From positions 1-5,100 of the forward strand of contig CAZJNX010000284.1 of the NCBI GenBank assembly GCA_964547415.1: a stretch of DNA of 5,100 bases, written 5' to 3'. The translations under genes were made by a program, and so were the position numbers. How positions within the stretch are numbered: the stretch's first letter is position 1; each line of letters starts with the position of its first letter. Positions 4,210 to 5,100 of the stretch are shown here, piece after piece. Under the pieces are notes generated by a model. The model did not search any database, was not told the DNA's origin, and saw nothing but the letters and a program-made list of their open reading frames with translations. Origin of the DNA: CAZJNX01 sp964547415. Its GTDB lineage: Bacteria; Pseudomonadota; Alphaproteobacteria; Rhizobiales; Amorphaceae.

Positions 4210-5100
4210 TCGCGTTCCTGACGCTCGTCTATCTCGGCCTCCTCGGCATCCTCGTCGCGCTGAGGATCCTGCCCAACCGCCCGGCCACCTGGGCGTCGAC
4301 GATCGCGTGGGTGATCCTTCTCTTCGTCGTTCTCTTCATACCGATGCAGTGGGGCGCGCCGTCCGGGCCTGCGCGAATTATCACCTTTTCCGTGGAGATC
4401 GTTCCAACGTCGCCGGTCCGGTGACCGAGGTGGCGGTGGAGCCGAACGTTCCGGTCGAAAAGGGCGACGTGCTCTTCCGGATCGATCCCGCGCCTTACGA
4501 AGCCGCCGTCGATGCGGTGAGGGCGCAGCAGGAGTTCCAGGAACTCCGGCTCGAGCAGTTCCGCACGCTGGCGGAGCGGGACGCGGGTCCCCGCTTCCAG
4601 GTGGAGGAGGCCGCCGCGGTCCTCGCCCAGCTTAAGGCCGAGCTTCAGGGGGCGCGCTGGCAGCTCGAGCAGACGGTGGTGCGTGCACCGGCGGACGGTA
4701 TCGTCACCTTCCTCGCGCTGCGGCCGGGCCAGCAGGTCGTGCCCGCGCCGGTGCGACCCGCGATGATCTTCGTGGAGACCGGCGACCGGCTCCTTGGGGT
4801 CCAGATCGAGCAGATCCACCTGAGGCACGTGCGGGTCGGCCAACCCGTGGAGGTGGCATTCAAGACGATCCCCGGGCGGATCTTCGACGGGACGGTGGAG
4901 GCCGTCATCCAGCTGACGGCGGAGGGGCAGGCGCGGCCCGACGGGTCGGTGCCGGTCGCGCGCAGGGTCATCGCCGAGCCCTTCTTCGTGCGCGTGAGGC
5001 TCGAGGACCTGCCGCCTCCGGACGTCCTGCCACCGGGCTCCGCGGGCACCGCTGCCATCTACACCGACGAGGCGGCGATGACGCACGTGATCCGGAAGAT
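4206..5100 (+). CDS. HlyD-family membrane-fusion protein (YiaV-like), partial and apparently frameshifted
   Basis: Periplasmic adaptor of the HlyD/EmrA type, closest in layout to E. coli YiaV. ATG 4206 overlaps the previous stop and has GGAGAGGGG just upstream. Residues 2-19 and 31-48 are membrane segments, and the frame then runs into a stop at 4422-4424. At about 4406-4408 one A appears to be missing: restoring it turns IVPT-SPVR-stop into IVPN-VAGPVTEVAVEPN, and the frame then stays open to the window edge. Domains in the corrected frame: first lipoyl half (VEKGDVLFRIDPAPYEAAV), a short helical hairpin rich in Gln and Glu, second lipoyl half (TVVRAPADGIVTFLALRPGQ), and a beta-barrel (VRVGQPVEVAFKTIPGRIFD). 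The end, AAIYTDEAAMTHVIRKI, matches the YiaV C-terminus. The hairpin is about 60 residues against over 100 in YiaV. Either a pseudogene or a sequencing error. Confidence 0.85.

Noticed and set aside
4229..5086. 285-codon minus-strand frame
   Set aside because: Antisense to the HlyD-type gene; rich in Arg, His and Leu and without family features.
1..5100. CRISPR array, tRNA or rRNA gene, toxin-antitoxin pair, reverse transcriptase or defence system
   Set aside because: I looked for regular spaced repeats, tRNA cloverleaf ends and characteristic protein motifs on both strands and found none.

Overview
The window is a high-GC (roughly two-thirds G+C), gene-sparse stretch that looks like an alphaproteobacterial chromosome, probably Rhodobacterales- or Rhizobiales-like. 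This placement rests on protein style (the outer-membrane barrel and the DUF3302/HlyD pair) and codon use, not on any marker gene.

Positions 1 to about 2340 are a graveyard of mobile DNA. In order, it holds: the C-terminal end of a tyrosine recombinase (+, entering from the left); an AT-richer patch with a small inverted repeat; an isolated middle piece of a second tyrosine recombinase (+); about 250 bases of non-coding DNA, probably the 3' end of an IS; the C-terminal half of an IS110-family transposase (-) with its catalytic N-terminal domain missing and one frameshift; a phage-type cell-wall hydrolase of the TIGR02594 kind (-) broken by four in-frame stop codons; a rho-independent terminator (-); and a 64-codon ORF (-) of unknown function. 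Nothing complete for transposition, integration or lysis survives inside the window.

From about 2400 rightwards the DNA looks like ordinary host chromosome. A secreted outer-membrane beta-barrel protein (-, 2447-3388) has a strong ribosome binding site. About 550 bases of divergent intergenic DNA follow, with three structured signals: a two-tier stem-loop in the barrel gene's leader, a 16-base near-perfect direct repeat, and a strong nested dyad. Next come a DUF3302 small membrane protein (+, 3937-4209) and a HlyD-family membrane-fusion protein (+, from 4206, running off the right edge), with their ends overlapping as ATGA. This pair is arranged like E. coli yiaW-yiaV and is probably one operon for an envelope export or maintenance function. 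As given, the HlyD gene carries a one-base deletion near 4407.

I found no convincing new defence or mobile system. The observations most worth a second look are the hydrolase gene with four stops and no frameshift, the order of the two integrase pieces, the intergenic repeat and dyad ahead of the DUF3302/HlyD operon, and whether the two single-base frameshifts (IS110, HlyD) are real or sequencing errors.
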